NCBI RefSeq assembly: GCF_932526225.1
Contig: NC_064039.1
Coordinates: 6,275,001 to 6,339,000, forward strand
DNA length: 64,000 nt
Source of the DNA: Nematostella vectensis
Lineage: Eukaryota > Cnidaria > Anthozoa > Actiniaria > Edwardsiidae
Direction of reading: 5' to 3'
Shown piece after piece: positions 11,201 through 23,361 of the stretch (positions within the stretch are counted from its first letter, which is position 1; each line of letters starts with the position of its first letter). Below the pieces are notes generated by a model. That model ran no database searches. It was not told the origin of the DNA and saw nothing but the letters and a program-made list of their open reading frames with translations. Position numbers and translations under genes: made by a program.

Positions 11201-14200
11201 GGGGGTACAGACCGCCCACATCCTTGAAGCCGATGAGTCGCTTGTCCTGTCAGCTGTCAACAAGTTTAAGGACAATTCTTATCCTAAAGGTAAAAGCATG
11301 TTTTTTTTTTTTGTCGTCAATCATAATTCCAACTGATATAAACATATGCGTGCATTGCTCATGGATTCCAATTATTATTCCTGCCCATTCCCATTTGCTT
11401 TCTCAAAATTCCAATTGACAACGTGTGTCTTCAAGCATTTGCGCGTCTTTACCAGGAGATTTCTCTTAATTTCCTCATGATTTCTAATGACGCGTGCTTG
11501 CTTATCATCACGGTGCATCGCTTATTGTTTTCTTTTTCTTTGATGGTTTCCTATTGATGACATGCGTTCGTTGATAATCAGCGTGTACTTAACCATCGTT
11601 GCTTATTCTTTTCTTATAATTTCAATTGATGACGCACGTTCCTTTATCATTAGCGCATATTGCTCATTGTTTTCTCATAATTCCAATTCGTGATTTGCGT
11701 TCTTTTTAGCATTAGCGCGTATTGCTCGTTGGTTTCTCATAATTCCAATTGATAAAGCGCGTTCTTTTATCATCAGCGCGTATTGCTTATTGTTTTCTCA
11801 TAATTCCTATTGCTAACGCGCGTTCTTTAAGCATTTTCGCGTATTACTCATTGTTTTCTTAAAATTCCTATTCATGACGCGCGTTCTTTTAGCATCAGCG
11901 CGTATTGCTCATTGTTTTCTCATAATTCCAATTCGTGATGTACGTTCTTCTAAGCATTAGCGCGTATTGCTCAATGTTTTCTCATAATTTCAATTGCTAA
12001 CGCGCGTTCTTTTATCATCAGCGCGTATTGCTTATTGTTTTCTCATAATTCTTATTGATAAAGCGCGTTCTTTTATCATTAGCGCGTATTGCTCATTGTT
12101 TTCTCATAATTCCTATTGATGAGGAGGTTATCATATAAAAGAAATAAATGAATGCTATGCTATGCTCTGGCTTACGGATAACACGGAATAGTTAAACCTC
12201 ATCAATAAAGCGAATACAGTAGATGCCTTCTCTTGTATCGTGCGAGTATTAGTGACCACAATAATGAGCATATAATCAAATGAAATGGGTATTTGAGATC
12301 CAAGGTGCCTCTTGACGGTGATAAACCCATCTCGAGCATATTTTATTTGATCCCTCAGAACCGGTTACCCGTCTTCCTGGTGATCGATGGATGATTCTCG
12401 GCCCCATGGATTACGTACCTCCAATCGAGGTCAAGATTATCGCCAGGAGGTATCGTATAATATTCTATTTATACAGGTGAATGTATTGCTGGCTTGTGTA
12501 CAGTGTATTCTAGGCTAAAGGCTTACGTATCATTGTAAAACCGACGTCGCGAGCGACGCCTGTCACTTTTATAGGCATACTATATCGTCAGACTAACTAA
12601 AACAAGTGCTGACAATTTTGACTTTCAGGAAAAACAATTTTGCTTAAAGCCGCATTGTCACCAGTTTACTTCCGGTCGATTATGTAACAATCTCCGATGA
12701 TTTTTAACGGAAAACGCGAACAATATTTCAAAATATTTAAGGCAGTGTGTCTATTGGAAGTTTCTTCGAGGATGTGATCGATAATTTAGAGCAGATGGCC
12801 TGTTGAATATCTCGGATTTTAATAGATCCTTTTGTCTTTTAACGGTTAAGGTTTCCGTCGGACCTCCGGAAGTAAACTGGTGACAATGCGGCTTTAACTA
12901 GAATGTTTCTACCTATACTTAACATAGCATTATTGTTGTATTTTAGGAAAGCGATTCCCTTGAATGAAAATGAAGGCGTATATGTGCGAGATACACAAAG
13001 TGGAGCTGTAAGTCATGGTCATACCAAAGCCATGCGCGAGTTTCCTGCGATTAATATTACAATAGGGGACTTGCGCTAAGAGATCACGTGACTGTTTGGG
13101 TGGCAAACGCTCAGGCTTTAAGCGGCAAAATAACAGCAACAAAAAGCAACTTATCAGCGCTCACGTGAAAAGCCAGAATTCTTTTCTGTCAGAAAGTTTC
13201 ATTTAAAGATTTTATTTTTTCGTCGTTCTCTTGTGTGACGGGCGCAGTCATTTCTGGTTTTGTTTGTTTTATTATTTTGTTTTGAATCTGCCAACCAGAA
13301 AGGTCACGTGATCTCTTAGCGGCTATTTATTGTATTTGTAGGTACGCGCCGTTATGGGTCCTCAGTCATATCTCCTCAACACATTTGAGGAGCTCTGGGA
13401 GAAGGAACTCCCCGATGACATGGAAAAAATTCTCAGGTGGGATCATCTGTCACCGCTAATCTGAGTTGTGCATATTTTAAATTGTTTGGTTTTCCTTTAA
13501 GCACACAGTCCATTCTATTCTTGAGTGAGAGTACTTTCTTGAGTGAGAGTACTTTCAAATCAGACAACAGTTCCCGGTATAGACGTCCATATTGTCTACA
13601 ATACTCAACCAAACATTGTGATGTTAAAATCCGTACATGTTATTGGTTCTTTTGTTGGTCGTTATAGTTAATGGCATGGCATTACTGTCGAATCCGTTGT
13701 ATCGCGACACTGCTCTTCAAAACATCGATTTGTTGTTGTCTTTTGGGGTTTTCTGTTCCGCCTGTCAAATTATTCTAAGCCAATCAGATTCATGCCATCT
13801 CTCGCCTAGTGGAGTAAGTACGCAGCTGCTTTGTCTCCTATTATCTTTGTTTTACAAAGGAGTTCTTTTGTCTCTATTCTTCTCGTTCTTTGTGTCGAGG
13901 TGCGAATATTGTTCATTTGCCCAATCAAATTGCAGCTTGTAAGAGCTGCGTACTGACCCGCCTAGTGCAGTTGCCTGGCTTTCTGTTGCAAAACTGTCTT
14001 GTTTTTGTCCAGAGGATAGCCAGGGAAGTGCACAAAGCAAGACTCTGATTGGCTCAGAATGGTTTTACTGACGAAACAGAAAACCAAAACAAATCGTGTT
14101 TTGAAAAAGTGGGTCTCGATACAACGGATTCGACAGTAATCCATTTACATGCCCTTTAGCAAATATAATAAATACTTTTTAGAATTTTCTATTTTCATGG

Positions 14201-17200
14201 TTTAGAGATTTGTACCCCTATTTTGTTTGCAGACAAGGTGGGGGCTTTGGCTCTGAGGATATCCGCAAGTTGGCTTACTTTGAGTCATCAATCGATCCTG
14301 CCCTCGCCAAACATGGTGTAAGCTTGACATACCACACCCATGTCCGCTACATGTGGCTAAACACCACGCCCATCCAATCTCATGCCAATCCTACCACACC
14401 CATGTCTGCTACCTCTGGCTAAACACCACGCCCATCCAATATCATGCCAATCCTACCACACCCATGTCTGCTACCTATGGCTAAACACCACGCCCATCCA
14501 ATCTGATGCCAACCCTACCACACCCATGTCCGCTACCTCTGGCTAAACACCACGCCCATCCAATCTCATGCCAATCCTACCACACCCATGTCTGCTACCT
14601 CTGGCTAAAGACCACGCCCATCCAATCTGATGCCAATCCTACCACACCCATGTCCGCTACATGTGGCTAAACACCACGCCCATCCAATCTGATGCCAACC
14701 CTACCACACCCATGTCCGCTACATGTGGCTAGACACCACGCCCATCCAATCTGATGCCAACCCTACCACACCCATGTCTGCTACCTATGGCTAAACACCA
14801 CGCCCATCCAATCTCATGCCAACCCTACCACACCATTGTCCGCTACCTCTGGCTAAACACCACGCCCATCCAATCTCATGCCAACCCTACCACACCCATG
14901 CTCGTCCCCTTTGATTAAACACCAGGGACCAGTTCCTGAAAGGCCGATTAACTTAGCCCTAGATCAGCTGTAGATTAGCCTAATCCCGGGTTAAAATACG
15001 CTGATCGTGGGTTAGCTAACCTACGGATAACTCACACAAAGTTTGGGAGGCCTGTGTTACGCCAACTAAACCGTAGGTTAGTGAGTTAACCCACCTCGCG
15101 AGTAGGGTTAGATTTTACCTTCAAACTAACCCAGAGTTAGCGTCAATGCGGGGGTGAACATTTAATCGGGGTTAGGGCAAATTTATCCCTGGGTTAGCGC
15201 TAATCGGCTTTTCAGGAACCGGCCCCAGGAATACTAGAGCATTCCATCCAGGATTGTAATAAAACTTGTGTTTTATATCCATCGTGTCTGACAACCCATC
15301 ACGCCTCTCTCATAATCCCGGATACAACAGGACCCATTCTTCAAGGTTATTTCATGCATTTTTCTCCCTTCCAGGGTCGTGATAAGACTCGTGTCGTAGT
15401 CTATAGGTGTCCTGGAAACACAGCTGTTCAGGTTAGCAAATTATTCATAGTTGTTTTGTTGTTGGCCTTAAGCCTCACTTAGCTCTTCTATTACAGGTAT
15501 ACGACTATCGCAGGAAATCAGCTCGATTCATATTTGGACCAGATTTGGTGAGTGACTTTACTCAAGTTATCTTCAAATACCCCCCCCCCCCCGCCCCTCC
15601 CCTCCCCCCCCCAATACAAGGATCACACCGCCTATTTCTTGTTGTTTTAGATGCGATTTATAAAAAAAAAAATATTCCTTCACGACTGAAGCCAAAACGT
15701 GTCTTCTGTTGATTACAGTATACGTTTTGACGATTAAAGCGACTCGATTCGTCCTGATGAGCTCCATATTCCTCCATATGTCCGTCTCGTAGTGTTTTTA
15801 AGAACGACTGTTACGACTGGTATGACTATATGTCGCATGACTTCACTTACATAAAGTGTGTCTTGCAGGCGGTGCTTGGACCCCACGAGAGTTTTAATGT
15901 GCTGAGCCTTAGCGGTTAGTGTTCAACCCATGTTGTCATGCTAAAGGGGTGCTTAAAGGTGGTCTATAAAAAGGTGGTCGTTTCATACTATCGCATTGAC
16001 TGAATTTAATGTAAAGCTGCATCGTCGACAGTTTACCTCAGGTCGAGTACGTAACAATGTTAATGTCAAATAGCGCGGATTCTAATAGGTTCTATTGTCT
16101 TTTAACGCTTGAGCTTTCCGTCGGACCTTCAGAAGTAAACTGGTGACAATGCGTCTTTATAAAGCATCTGTTGTTGTTTTAGATAGCCGTCATGAGTTTG
16201 ATGTCATTATATTATTTAGCCGCTATTTTATTATATTTCTTCGATCAATAATCCCCTGCCTAGGAAATTAAATAGAGGTCGAACATGGGCAACCACATGT
16301 GGCCCACAGTATTGAAAGAGGCGCGAGGCGCACAATGGATTATATAGATCACTTTTTCTTTCCCAGTAACCATTGCACACCACGAAAAAAAGCTCGTCCT
16401 CCCGAGAACACCTTGCGTTCCTCTTATCCTGCTCTTCCTCACAGTTTTAGCTACTAAGTATAAGTCTGATCAAATATACTAAGTATAAGTCTGATCAAAT
16501 ATACTAAGTATAAGCCTGATCAAATATACTAAGTATAAGTCTGATCAAATATACTAAGTACAAGTCTGATCAAATATACTAAGTACAAGTCTGATCAAAT
16601 GTACTAAGTACAAGTTTGATCAAATGTACTAAGTACAAGTCTGATCAAATGTACTAAGTATTAGTCTGATCGAATGTACTAAGTAAAAGTCTGATCAAAT
16701 GTCTTTTGGCAGCCGGTAAGCCTAAACGTCCAAACGCCCTAAAGACAATCTGCCTGATGCTAGGACCTGATTACATCACAGACTTGTTGGAGGTGAGCCC
16801 CCAGAAATTGTATCAGGAAAAAAATAAGCCCTTTTATAACAGTTAGGAGTATTTCACACCTCAGTAACTCACAGACACCAAAAGCAAGAAAGTGTTTGAC
16901 TTCTATTATTTTACAGCGCGAAAACCAGAGGCATTCTAATGTGTTGACGGTCTCGCGAAATACGTTTTGTCTAAAGATGTTAATGCTATTTTATCATAAC
17001 TATTAGAACGTTGTGGTTGGAAATAGGGGCCTCGGGGGTCTATTGACACTCGCATAGGGCCTTGATTCGGGATTTCTGAATACCTACACTCGTGTTGCAC
17101 ATTTTAGGTGGAGACCACGGACCATGCAAGACTTCTGATCAAGATAGCCATGAACAATTATTTCGACGTGAGTATCATAATGGTGTTCGTAAACTGCATG

Positions 17201-20200
17201 ATATATATCCTGTATCTTTACTGATAAGGATTCGGTCGCATGTTAAAACGCGCTATGTATTGACATATAAACGGAGTAAGGGCCATTTTTTAAGAAGTAC
17301 TGTAGTACGATAACTCAGGAAATTAATGAGAACATAGCTTCTATAATCTATGGATTTTCCTCCTTCACATAGGTATGTCTTTATTGCAGGTTGATCCGTC
17401 TGATCCAGAAGCAGTGAAGGACATGTTTTCAGTACCAGACTTTATTGGATTCGTCTGCAAGAATATTGGTAAGTGTTTAAAGTTTATGATTCCTTTCCTC
17501 CCATCAACATTAGCGTTGTAAAAAGAGAGAAGATAAGATAGGAAAGAAAGTGAAGCTGTTGGAAATAACTTAAATTCTAGCTCTTAGGTTTGGTTTCAAG
17601 GTTAGGTGAAAAGTTCGAAAATGCTTGTCAGTACTGTATCTTTACGTGGCGTGGTTTTTCAGCGAGTCGCATCCGCGCTAATGTCGCGCAGGTGACGTTT
17701 GACGAGTTCCATCGCTACTCAGCCAAGATCATCAGGAAGGCGGTGTTTGGAGTGGATGAGAAAGGAAATGTCAGGAACAGACTGCGATTTGACGATAATC
17801 GATTGGTGAGTACTCATGATTTGGGTGTTTCAGCCACAAAGACTGCAAATAGAACATCCCAATTGACATATTGATATCGACAGAAGCAACAGAAAGTTAA
17901 ACGTTTTTTATTATTATAAAGTTTTGCTCCACCCTAATGTAAGTTGGGTAGTATATGCTCAATTACGAGGGCTTAAATGAAAAGCCGTCTACATTACGGT
18001 AACGTTGGAAATAATCTCCCTCTACTCCCGGCTGCCCTTCGTTCTCCATACGTTTCTCTTGTGGGTCTGAATAGGGATGGTGATTGCATTCTCTTAGTGC
18101 AGCTTAATGTTTGCAACGGCTTTCACAAGTGACCATCCGCACGTCAATAGCCCTCGGCAGCATTCCCGTTTTGACGCACGTCTGTGGCTGTTTTCTATGC
18201 AGGTGGTGACTAACATAGATATCCAGAGCATCGAGCCTGTTGACCTGAATATGCGCGACAGCCTCAGCAAGTCTGTGCAGATGGCCATTGAGATCTCCAC
18301 AAAGTACGTCCATTACGTATAGACACCATACCACATTGAGATCTCCACAAGGTGCCTCCATTACCTATAAATTGCATACCACATCGTGATCTCAAAATAA
18401 ATAGCATACTATCCATTACACTTCCATTTTTTTACCTCGTTCTCTAAAACGCTCCAGTGGTTTCGATTGTTTCAGGCAATGCCATGTATCAGTGTATTAG
18501 ACAACCCCCCAGTAGTTCAACTCTCTTGTTTCGTCTAGATCTATTGAGATGGCTGCTGCACAGGAAGCCAAAAGAACGGAACAAGCTGCCCGAGGACAAT
18601 TAGAACGACAAAAACTCACCAACGAAAAGGTAACTAAACTTATGAAACAAAAATACCACCAGGAGGGTTCTGCCCATCTATTAGAACCATTTTGTGTCGT
18701 TGACATAGATTTTTGCATACAATGAATGGACTATAATTGTTTGCAGGATGCTGAGGCTGCCCGTAAGAACCTTTATGAGCTCCAGGCAATAACAGCAGCT
18801 GTAGAGTCGTCAGGGCAGACGAAAGCTGAGTCCAAGGTAAGGTGTCCATCTTACTCATATTTCTTTACCCCTTTTCTGTGGTCCTTCTACTTACTTTTTC
18901 CCTCCCCCTTCTTCCTCATTCACATCCCCCTTATTTACATCTTCTTTCCCTCACCCAAGCTTCATCCTCTGGATCCCTCATCCTCTTTCCCTCCTTCCTC
19001 CTCCACATCTCCCATACTCTTCTCCCCCTCCTTCTTCTTACACGTCTCCCATACTTTTTTCCCTCCCCCCTTCTTCCTCCTCCACGTCTCCCATACTTTC
19101 CCTCCCCCTTCTTCCTCCTTCACGTCTCCCATAATTTTTCCCTACCCCTTCTTCCTCCTTCACGTCTCTCATAATCTTTCCCTCCCCCTTCTTCCTCCTC
19201 CACGTCTCCCATACTCTTTCCCTCCCCCTTCTTCCTCCTTCACGTCTCCCATAATCTTTCCCTCCCCCTTCTTCCTCCTTCACGTCTCCCATACTCTTTC
19301 CCTCCCCCCTTCTTCCTCCTCCACGTCTCCCATACTCTTTCCCTCCCCTTCTTCCTCCTTCACGTCTCCCATACTCTTTTCCTCCCCCTTCTTCCTCCTC
19401 CATGTCTCCCATACTCTTTCCCTCCCCCTTCTTCTTCCTTCACATCTCCCATAATCTTTCCCTCCCCCTTCTTCCCCCTCCACGTCTCCCATACTCTTTC
19501 CCTCCCCCTTCTTCCTCCTTCACGTCTCCCATACTCTTTCCCTCCCCCTTCTTCCTCCTCCACGTCTCCCATACTCTTTCCCTCCCCCCTTCTTCCTCCT
19601 CCATGTCTCCCATAATCTTTCCCTCCCCCTTCTTCCTCCTTCACGTCTCCCATACTCTTTCCCTCCCCCTTCTTCCTCCTTCACGTCTCCCATACTCTTT
19701 CCCTCCCCCTTCTTCCTCCTTCACGTCTCCCATACTCTTTCCCTCCCCCTTCTTCCCCCTCCACGTCTCCCATACTCTTTCCCTCCCCCTTCTTCCTCCT
19801 CCATGTCTCCCATAATCTTTCCCTCCCCATTCTTCCTCCTCCACGTCTCCCATACTCTTTCCCTCCCCATTCTTCCTCCTCCACGTCTCCCATCTTCTTT
19901 TCCTTTCTTCTTCCTTTCTCCTTCACGTCTTCCATACTCTTTTATTTATCTCCATCTCCATTATCATCTTAATTCTTTATGTATTTTTCTAGGCAAAGGC
20001 GGAAAAACTCTTGATCGAAGGTCAAAGTGCGATAGAATGTAAGTTTAATTCAGGCGCACCATCCGTTCACGGAGGATATGTTACTTGTTCGCGAATGAAT
20101 GATCACAAATACGATATGTGGCCTAACTCAGTCAACGTTTCGATAACGAAAACCACACCTAAAAACACACTTGCAACCTTATTATTAATCTATTTCTCAG

Positions 20201-21727
20201 CAACACCTTCATTTAGAGTTGTTAAAGTACCTGCGTAATTAATGCGTCCTTGACTTTATCAGTGGCCAGGCTGAAGGCAGAAGCGGCGCAGATAGAACTA
20301 CAAGCGGAGTTGGAATCAAGAAAGATAGTAAGTTTGGAGGGTAATCGTGCGAGAATCTTTTTCGCCAGGTGTTTTTTTCTCTTGTTATGAATGTAAACTT
20401 AACGGGATTTGATAAATGAAATGGTGCTAGCATTCCATTACATATCTTTTTCAATAACTAGACAAAGAGCTTTGTAATATGATATAAATGATAATGCTGT
20501 ATATGCATTGAAAAAAGTAAAAGCATCACACAACAGGGCGTCGGATGTTTGTCGTTCTACAGAAACGCGAAGGGGAGCTCGACTTCCTTAAGAAGAAAAA
20601 CGAACAGGAAATACAGCGTGCCAAAGAACTGGCGGCCGTGGAGGTGAGAGGTGTTTTGAGATGGTTGCTCTGTGTTGGTGTTGTGTGTTGTTGTAGGTGA
20701 GGTGTTGTGTGTCGTTTTAGGTAAGGTGTTGTGTGTTGTTGTAGGTGAGGTGTTGTGTTTTATTGTAGGTGAGGTGTTGTGTTTTGTTGTAGTTTAATTG
20801 TTGTGAGATGGTTGCTTTAGGGTTAGGTGTTGTGTGTTACTGTAGGTGAGGTGTTGTGTGTTGTTGTAGGTGAGGTGTTGTGTTGTGTTTTGTTGTAGGT
20901 GAGGTATTGTGAGATGGTTGCTGTAGGGTTAGGTGTTGCGTGTTGTTGTAGATGAGGTGTTGTGTTATGGATGATGTGGGTTTGTTGTTGTGAGTGATTG
21001 GTACTGTCTGTTGGAGTGTTGTCGGTTGAATGGTTGACGAAAAGCATTTTCCATCCCCAATTCAAGGTCGCCAAGTTCTCAGCCAAGGTGAAATCAATCA
21101 AGCCAAAAACAATCAGCAACATCGCTAAGTCAGGACCGCGCTCGAAGGTAAACAGCGATAAGCGTTAATCTTTTTCTTTGTCGTGTTTTTCCAATAAAAC
21201 GAACCCAACCTCAAATAGATACAGCGCTGGCAATTTTCAACGCAATGGGAAGTAGTCTTGCGCCACTACCAAACAGCTCCAGCATTTTTGGCAAACACCA
21301 AGGGCCCTTGCAAGAACCTTTTTTGGCGTGAGGGAGGGGGACGGGGGCATGGACAGTCCTTGTTTTCATATGTGGGGGGCCAGTAGGGCTGCGATTGGGG
21401 TGAAATCCATGGATACTAAGCATTGTCGCCAAGGACTCCTTTGTCTAGGATTAACCGAGAAGGGCCGTGCTAGCAGTGTAAAATTGTGCTGGCAGTTAAA
21501 TGTATAGTGACGCAACAGTGAAGACAAAGCCATAGCTACCAATACTACAACTACTATTGCATGAAGTTTTATTCGGCTTACTCTCAACTCTCTCTCTTTC
21601 CTTTCAGGCGGAGTTGCTCCAGTCACTTGGAATAGAACAAGCTCTCATTACGGATGGCAAGACACCACTGAACTTGTTCCAATCAGGTGGACAGATAAGT
21701 ACAACAGTGTTACGCGGTGCGCCTTAA
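5281..21727 (+). CDS. MVP: Major vault protein (30 exons, complete)
   Basis: Main structural protein of the vault ribonucleoprotein shell, cytoplasmic. Exons: 5281-5334, 5747-5880, 6335-6401, 6478-6532, 6960-7117, 8140-8231, 8987-9056, 9397-9491, 10142-10208, 10523-10664, 11185-11289, 12359-12449, 12947-13007, 13342-13436, 14233-14317, 15375-15431, 15497-15547, 15869-15914, 16713-16792, 17108-17167, 17390-17468, 17663-17805, 18203-18303, 18539-18629, 18747-18836, 19993-20038, 20263-20327, 20563-20643, 21067-21147, 21608-21727. The total is 2562 nt, 853 residues, with GT-AG at every junction and matching phases. N-terminal MVP repeats ([26 protein letters not shown]) fill ~1-455. The shoulder (SPFH-like) domain is at about 460-625 ([22 protein letters not shown]). 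The long cap helix is at about 630-790 and the cap ring follows ([15 protein letters not shown]). Exon 5's acceptor could instead be 6972, four residues shorter. The human protein is slightly longer (893). The C-terminus is short. Confidence 0.95.
7088..8044 (+). repeat. 37-39-bp minisatellite duplicating the MVP exon 5/intron 5 donor
   Basis: About 25 tandem copies of a unit that runs from the last ~28 nt of exon 5 (ATCCAACTCCATATGCA) into the intron (GTGAGTATCCCTTACCTA). Nearly every copy keeps GTGAGT, the same donor that ends exon 5 at 7117; one copy near 7380 has GTGAAT. Units vary in length (37, 38 or 39 bp). The exonic end of the array encodes part of a conserved MVP repeat, so the exon is the probable source. 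Confidence 0.93.
11440..12125 (+). repeat. 61-bp minisatellite in MVP intron 11
   Basis: About 11 imperfect copies, with recurring blocks TTGTTTTCTCATAATTCC, GCGCGTTCTTTTATCAT and CAGCGCGTATTGCTCATTG. The period measures 61 bp between 11,761 and 11,822. The first copies are more diverged than the last. Confidence 0.9.
12644..12897. mobile_element. MITE with 28-bp terminal inverted repeats flanked by TTAA (MVP intron 12)
   Basis: The ends are AGCCGCATTGTCACCAGTTT... and its exact reverse complement, each bordered by TTAA. Length is about 250 bp with no coding. TTAA duplication is typical of piggyBac-type targets. A diverged copy lies in intron 18 (16,012-16,161). Confidence 0.85.
13075..13320. 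mobile_element. Inverted-repeat element in MVP intron 13
   Basis: Perfect 18-bp inverted repeats (GCTAAGAGATCACGTGAC at 13,075-13,092 and its complement at 13,303-13,320), each containing CACGTG. The internal TTGGGTGGCAAACGC recurs in diverged form in intron 10 near 10,813. Probably a MITE family; no clear target duplication seen. Confidence 0.6.
13683..14138. mobile_element. Tc1/mariner-type MITE in MVP intron 14
   Basis: Terminal inverted repeats CTGTCGAATCCGTTGTATCG... (from 13,685) and complement (to 14,136), bordered by TA on both sides. Inner sequence also folds on itself (AAGCCAATCAGA against TCTGATTGGCT). About 452 bp, with no transposase. Confidence 0.85.
14330..14925 (+). repeat. 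62-bp minisatellite at the start of MVP intron 15
   Basis: Nine to ten copies with cores TACCACACCCATGTCCGCTA, GGCTAAACACCACGCCCATC and CAATCTCATGCCAATC. The period measures 62 bp. It begins about 12 nt after the exon 15 donor. Confidence 0.93.
14935..15226. mobile_element. MITE with GGTTCCTGAAA-type ends (MVP intron 15)
   Basis: The left end GGGACCAGTTCCTGAAAGGC pairs with the right end GCTTTTCAGGAACCGGCCCC. The inside is rich in GGGTTAG and CTAACCC words in both orientations, so the element folds along its length. About 292 bp, no coding. I could not define a clean target duplication. Confidence 0.75.
15579..15612 (+). repeat. C-rich simple repeat
   Basis: Nearly pure C tract with few G and T interruptions, just after MVP exon 17. 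Confidence 0.9.
16012..16161. mobile_element. Second, diverged copy of the intron 12 MITE (MVP intron 18)
   Basis: Starts TAAAGCTGCATCGTCGACAG and ends AGTAAACTGGTGACAATGCG, matching both ends of the element at 12,644. It shares internal words (GTAACAAT, TATTGTCTTTTAACG, TTTCCGTCGGACC) but is about 100 bp shorter. Confidence 0.8.
16452..16705 (+). repeat. 25-bp minisatellite before MVP exon 19
   Basis: About ten copies of ACTAAGTATAAGTCTGATCA plus AATAT, ending just before the exon 19 acceptor at 16,712, so the array supplies the sequence upstream of that splice site. Confidence 0.93.
18289..18370 (+). repeat. Duplicated MVP exon 23 donor region
   Basis: CATTGAGATCTCCACAA at the end of exon 23 (donor GTACGT at 18,304) recurs about 48 bp downstream, followed by GGTGCCTCCATTAC. 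One tandem duplication spanning an exon-intron boundary. Use of the second copy would read into a TAG. Confidence 0.8.
18980..19935 (+). repeat. 40-bp pyrimidine-rich minisatellite in MVP intron 25
   Basis: About 23 copies built on CACGTCTCCCATACTCTTTC plus CCTCCCCCTTCTTCCTCC. Several frames stay open through it on both strands only because the period and composition avoid stops; it is not coding. Confidence 0.93.
20644..20965 (+). repeat. GT-rich degenerate minisatellite in MVP intron 28
   Basis: Repeats of GTTGTAGGTGAGGTGTTGTG start directly at the exon 28 donor (GAG|GTGAGAGGTGTT). Each unit contains GGTGAG, a donor-like word. Confidence 0.85.
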
Positions 21728-21914
21728 GAACAAAGTATACGGACGCTAAACAAACCCTAGAATAGCAAGCACATTATCAGTTAACGAAATCGCGAATGCC
21801 AAACAATCGAAAGACATTTAGCAGTTGTACATTATTTACTTCGATGACGTATGGAGAGGCCAAATCTCTCGAAATCAGAATTCAATTTTGCGCATGTGAA
21901 CCTCCGTGCAAACG

Positions 21915-23361
21915 CTAAATTAGCCAGTGCTGCTGGCACAGCAATGTTAAATTAGCCAGTACTGCTGGCCTAGCAATGTTAAACTAGCCAGTACTGATGG
22001 CCTAGCAATGTTAAACTAGCCAGTACTGATGGCCTAGCAATGTTAAACTAGCCAGTACTGATGGCCTAGCAATGTTAAACTAGCCAGTACTGATGGCCAA
22101 GCAATGTAAGATTAGCCAGTACTGCTGGCCTAGCAATGTTAGATTTGCCAGTACTGCTGGCCTAGCAATGTTAAATTAGCCAGTACTGCTGGCCTAGCAA
22201 TGTTAAATTAGCCAGTACTGCTGGCCCAGCAATGTTAAATTAGCCAGTACTGCTGGCCCAGCAATGTTAAATTAGCCAGTACTGCTGGCCTAGCAATGTT
22301 AGATTAGCCAGTACTGCTGGCCTAGCAATGTTAAATTAGCCAGTACTGCTGGTCCAGCAATGTTAGATTAGCCAGTACTGCTGGCCAAGCAATGTTAAAT
22401 AAGCCAGTACTGCTGGCCTAGCAATGTTAAATTAGCCAGTACTGCTGGCCCAGCAATGTTAAATTAGCCAGAACTGCTGGCCCAGCAATGTTAGATTAGC
22501 CAGTACTGCTGGCCCAGCAATGTTAAACTATCCAGTACTGCTGGCCTAGCAATGTTAGATTAGCCAGTACTGCTGGCCCAGCAATGTTAGATTAGCCAGA
22601 ACTGCTGGCCCAGCAATGTTAGATTAGCCAGTACTGCTGGCCTAGCAATGTTAAATTAGCCAGTACTGCTGGCCTAGCAATGTTAGATTAGCCAGTACTG
22701 CTGGCCTAGCAATGTTAAACTATCCAGTACTGCTGGTCCAGCAATGTTAGATTAGCCAGAACTGCTGGCACAGCAATGTTAAATTAGCCAGTACTGCTGG
22801 CCTAGCAATGTTAAATTAGCCAGTACTGCTGGCCTAGCAATGTTAAATTAGCCAGTACTGCTGGCCTAGCAATGTTAAATTTGCCAGTACTGATGGCCCA
22901 GCAATGTTAAACTAGCCAGTAATGCTGGCCTAGCAATGTTAAATTTGCCAGTACTGCTGGCCTAGCAATGTTAAATTAGCCAGAACTGCTGGCACAGCAA
23001 TGTTAAATTAGCCAGTACTGCTGGCCTAGCAATGTTAAATTAGCCAGTACTGCTGGCCTAGCAATGTTAAATTAGCCAGTACTGCTGGCCCAGCAATGTT
23101 AGATTAGCCAGTACTGCTGGCCCAGCAATGTTAAATTTGCCAGTACTGCTGGCCTAGCAATGTTAAATTAGCCAGTACTGCTGGCCTAGCAATGTTAAAT
23201 TAGCCAGTACTGTTGGCCTAGCAATGTTAAATTAGCCATTACTGCTGGCCTAGCAATGTTAAACTAGCCAGTACTGCTGGCCCAGCAATGTTAGATTAGC
23301 CAGTACTGCTGGCCTAGCAATGTTAGATTAGCCAGTACCGCTGGCACAGCAATGCTGGCCC
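21915..23361 (+). repeat. 32-bp satellite downstream of MVP
   Basis: About 45 copies of TTAGCCAGTACTGCTGGCC plus TAGCAATGTTAAA. GCCAG and CTGGC within each unit can pair as a 5-bp stem. Variation is by single bases (GGCCCA/GGCCTA, AAATTA/AGATTA), with variants scattered rather than blocked. It starts about 190 bp after the MVP stop codon. Confidence 0.95.

Noticed and set aside
18842-20042. Long open frames on both strands
   Set aside because: They are the 40-bp pyrimidine-rich minisatellite read in several frames; all translate to the same low-complexity pattern, inside an MVP intron.
21915-23361. CRISPR-like regular array
   Set aside because: Units are contiguous without unique spacers, in an animal genome; it is a satellite. 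The same applies to the 76-bp and 49-bp arrays.
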